Shown here: positions 12,632-13,959 of the stretch, in pieces
Layout: every line of letters starts with the position of its first letter
How positions within the stretch are numbered: the first letter of the stretch is position 1
Source: CAKOSP01 sp964369845
GTDB lineage: Bacteria; Bacillota_I; Bacilli_A; RF39; UBA660
Length of the DNA: 13,959 nt
Assembly (NCBI GenBank): GCA_964369845.1
Contig: CAYJFJ010000025.1
Coordinates: 1-13,959, forward strand
Direction: 5' to 3'
The notes under the pieces: model-generated
What the model saw: the letters and a program-made list of their open reading frames with translations, nothing else
Databases searched by the model: none
What the model was told of the DNA's origin: nothing
Program-made: the position numbers and the translations under genes

Positions 12632-13959
12632 TTAATCTTCCTTTATAATACAATCAGATATATCACCAATATCTATTTGTTCATCAGTACAGTAATTATC
12701 TTCAGCATCATTCCCACCAGTTGATGCAATAGCAACTTTAATTACTAGCTCAGCTTCACTAGCAACAGTTGTATCAGCTTTTCTACTTTGATAAAAAACA
12801 GCACCCTCTTCATATTCATTTGTTTCAACTTCTTCAATAGTTAAAGTTAAACTATGTTTCTCAGTGAATTCTTCAACATCTTCTAAAGTATACCCTTCTG
12901 CTAAGAAATTTGGATATTTAGCATCTAATTTCGGAATGTATAAAGTAATTATATCTCCTTCACTAAGCTCTTTTCCTGCTTCTACAGATTGACCTATAAT
13001 AATATCAGAATCGTAATCTACTTCTTCTTCACCTTCAGCTGGTTCTTCTATTTCTTGTTTTTCAATTAATACTTGCAGCCCTAAAGCTTCAAGTTTTCCT
13101 TTTACTTCAAGATAATTTTGATCAGTGTAATCTTCAATAACAAGTGCTGTATCACCAATGGATACATATAAAGTTACTGATGAACCTGGTTTTCTTTTAT
13201 TACCTTCTAAAGGATTAGTTTTAATAATTTGGCCTTCTTCTATTTCTTTTGAAGCCTGCTCAATTATATCATCTTCAACAGTAAATCCTGCTTCTTGAAG
13301 TTTATCAATAGCCTCACTTGGCTCCATTCCAGAAACATCAGGAACTTCAATTAAATCAACATCTAAAAATGTAGTAAAAAAGAAAAATGCAGCAGTGACA
13401 ACAACTACTAAACCTGTAAATATACTACCTAATATTACAAGAGTTTTATCTTGTTTTACCATATCTTGTTTTGTAATTTTCTTTGCTATGACAACATCCT
13501 CCTCTTCTTTTTCTTTAGTTTTCGTTTCTTTTGTTGGTTTAACTATTTTCATAACTTTAGTCTCATCATAATCTACTTCAGGAAATTTCAAAACTACTTT
13601 AGCTTCACTTTTTCTAGAATCTTTAAGACAAGTTTTTAAGTCTTCATGCATTTCTCTAGCATCTGCATACCTATTTTTAGGATTTTTAGCAGTAGACTTT
13701 ATAATAATATTTTCAAGTGCTTGAGGTATATTAGGTAGTTCCTCTTTAATACTCGGAATATTTTCCTTTAAATGTTTAAGTGCAATTTCAACTGCGTTAT
13801 CACCAGTATATGGAAGTTTACCTACTAAAAGTTCGTATAATACAATACCTATTGAATATATATCACTTTGAAGTGTAGATGTTTTACCCATTGCCTGCTC
13901 TGGTGGTAAATAATGAACACTTCCCATAACTGAGTTTGTTTGTGTAAGCTGAGTTGCAT
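12632..13959 (-). CDS. prkC: PASTA-domain Ser/Thr protein kinase (5' end off the window)
   Basis: Transmembrane kinase that senses muropeptides or lipid II and phosphorylates cell-wall and translation targets. The frame is open to the right edge, so the N-terminal kinase lobe is missing; the ATG at 13927 is internal, being the methionine in the activation segment TNSVMGSVHYLPPEQA. Counting from that Met: the kinase C-lobe runs to about 100 (SDIYSIGIVLYELLVGKLPY, NRYADA). A charged Lys/Glu linker follows at 105-160, then a membrane helix at about 163-187. Three PASTA repeats lie outside (about 191-258, 260-333, 335-400), beginning VPDVSG, and the second carries an acidic Glu-rich insert. The end has a short tail with Cys413 and Cys426. 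It heads prkC-rsgA-rpe within this window; a PP2C phosphatase gene (prpC) would be expected upstream but is not visible. Confidence 0.97.
   Translation of the reverse strand, partial: ATQLTQTNSVMGSVHYLPPEQAMGKTSTLQSDIYSIGIVLYELLVGKLPYTGDNAVEIALKHLKENIPSIKEELPNIPQALENIIIKSTAKNPKNRYADAREMHEDLKTCLKDSRKSEAKVVLKFPEVDYDETKVMKIVKPTKETKTKEKEEEDVVIAKKITKQDMVKQDKTLVILGSIFTGLVVVVTAAFFFFTTFLDVDLIEVPDVSGMEPSEAIDKLQEAGFTVEDDIIEQASKEIEEGQIIKTNPLEGNKRKPGSSVTLYVSIGDTALVIEDYTDQNYLEVKGKLEALGLQVLIEKQEIEEPAEGEEEVDYDSDIIIGQSVEAGKELSEGDIITLYIPKLDAKYPNFLAEGYTLEDVEEFTEKHSLTLTIEEVETNEYEEGAVFYQSRKADTTVASEAELVIKVAIASTGGNDAEDNYCTDEQIDIGDISDCIIKED

Noticed and set aside
13925..13927. Start codon of the kinase at 13927
   Set aside because: The frame continues upstream to the window edge with kinase-like residues (TNSV before MGSVHY), so this ATG is internal and the gene is cut by the edge.
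1..13959. Mycoplasma-type genetic code (TGA as Trp)
   Set aside because: Tryptophan codons in the genes are TGG and every gene reads through full family length without needing TGA, so the standard bacterial code suffices.
1..13959. CRISPR array, tRNA, insertion sequence or phage module
   Set aside because: I found no regularly spaced repeats, cloverleaf-like segment, transposase or integrase gene; the content is housekeeping plus one small secreted-protein unit.

Overview
The window comes from a very AT-rich, low-GC Gram-positive bacterium (Bacillota; a Bacilli or Erysipelotrichia/Mollicutes-relative lineage is my inference). The evidence is a Gram-positive PolC replicase beside DnaE, a T-box riboswitch, a PASTA-domain Ser/Thr kinase, strong AGGAGG-type ribosome binding sites and sigma-A-like promoters. 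Tryptophan is encoded by TGG and no gene needs TGA read as a sense codon, so the code looks standard rather than Mycoplasma-like.

Layout: everything is on the minus strand except rpmB. From the left edge: (1) the 5' part of ileS (389 codons; the rest lies off the left edge), preceded by a complete isoleucine T-box leader and a perfect-consensus promoter. (2) A tightly packed unit transcribed dnaE > polC > unknown 218-aa gene, with single-base gaps between genes. (3) A divergent/convergent node with rpmB (ribosomal protein L28) alone on the plus strand, with its own promoter and terminator. (4) A small secreted-protein unit: a matrixin-like zinc metalloprotease followed by a membrane-anchored protein of unknown function. 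(5) prkC (5' end off the right edge) > rsgA > rpe, with a clear terminator that spans the rpe stop codon.

The order prkC-rsgA-rpe followed by a convergent rpmB matches, from memory, the Bacillus subtilis neighbourhood. There thiN and spoVM sit between rpe and rpmB; here the protease/anchored-protein pair occupies that place. The housekeeping genes cover replication (DnaE, PolC), translation (IleRS, L28, the RsgA ribosome assembly GTPase), cell-wall-linked signalling (PrkC) and pentose phosphate metabolism (Rpe).

The points most worth a second look are: an IleRS2-type synthetase with the swapped GxHH form of the HIGH motif, which is associated with extreme mupirocin resistance, as an apparently T-box-controlled housekeeping gene; both replicative polymerases in one tight operon with an unrecognised gene attached; a metzincin lacking both the motif glycine and the Met-turn methionine; and a perfect inverted repeat that includes the rpmB -35 box. 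I see no CRISPR array, tRNA, rRNA, insertion sequence or phage gene.
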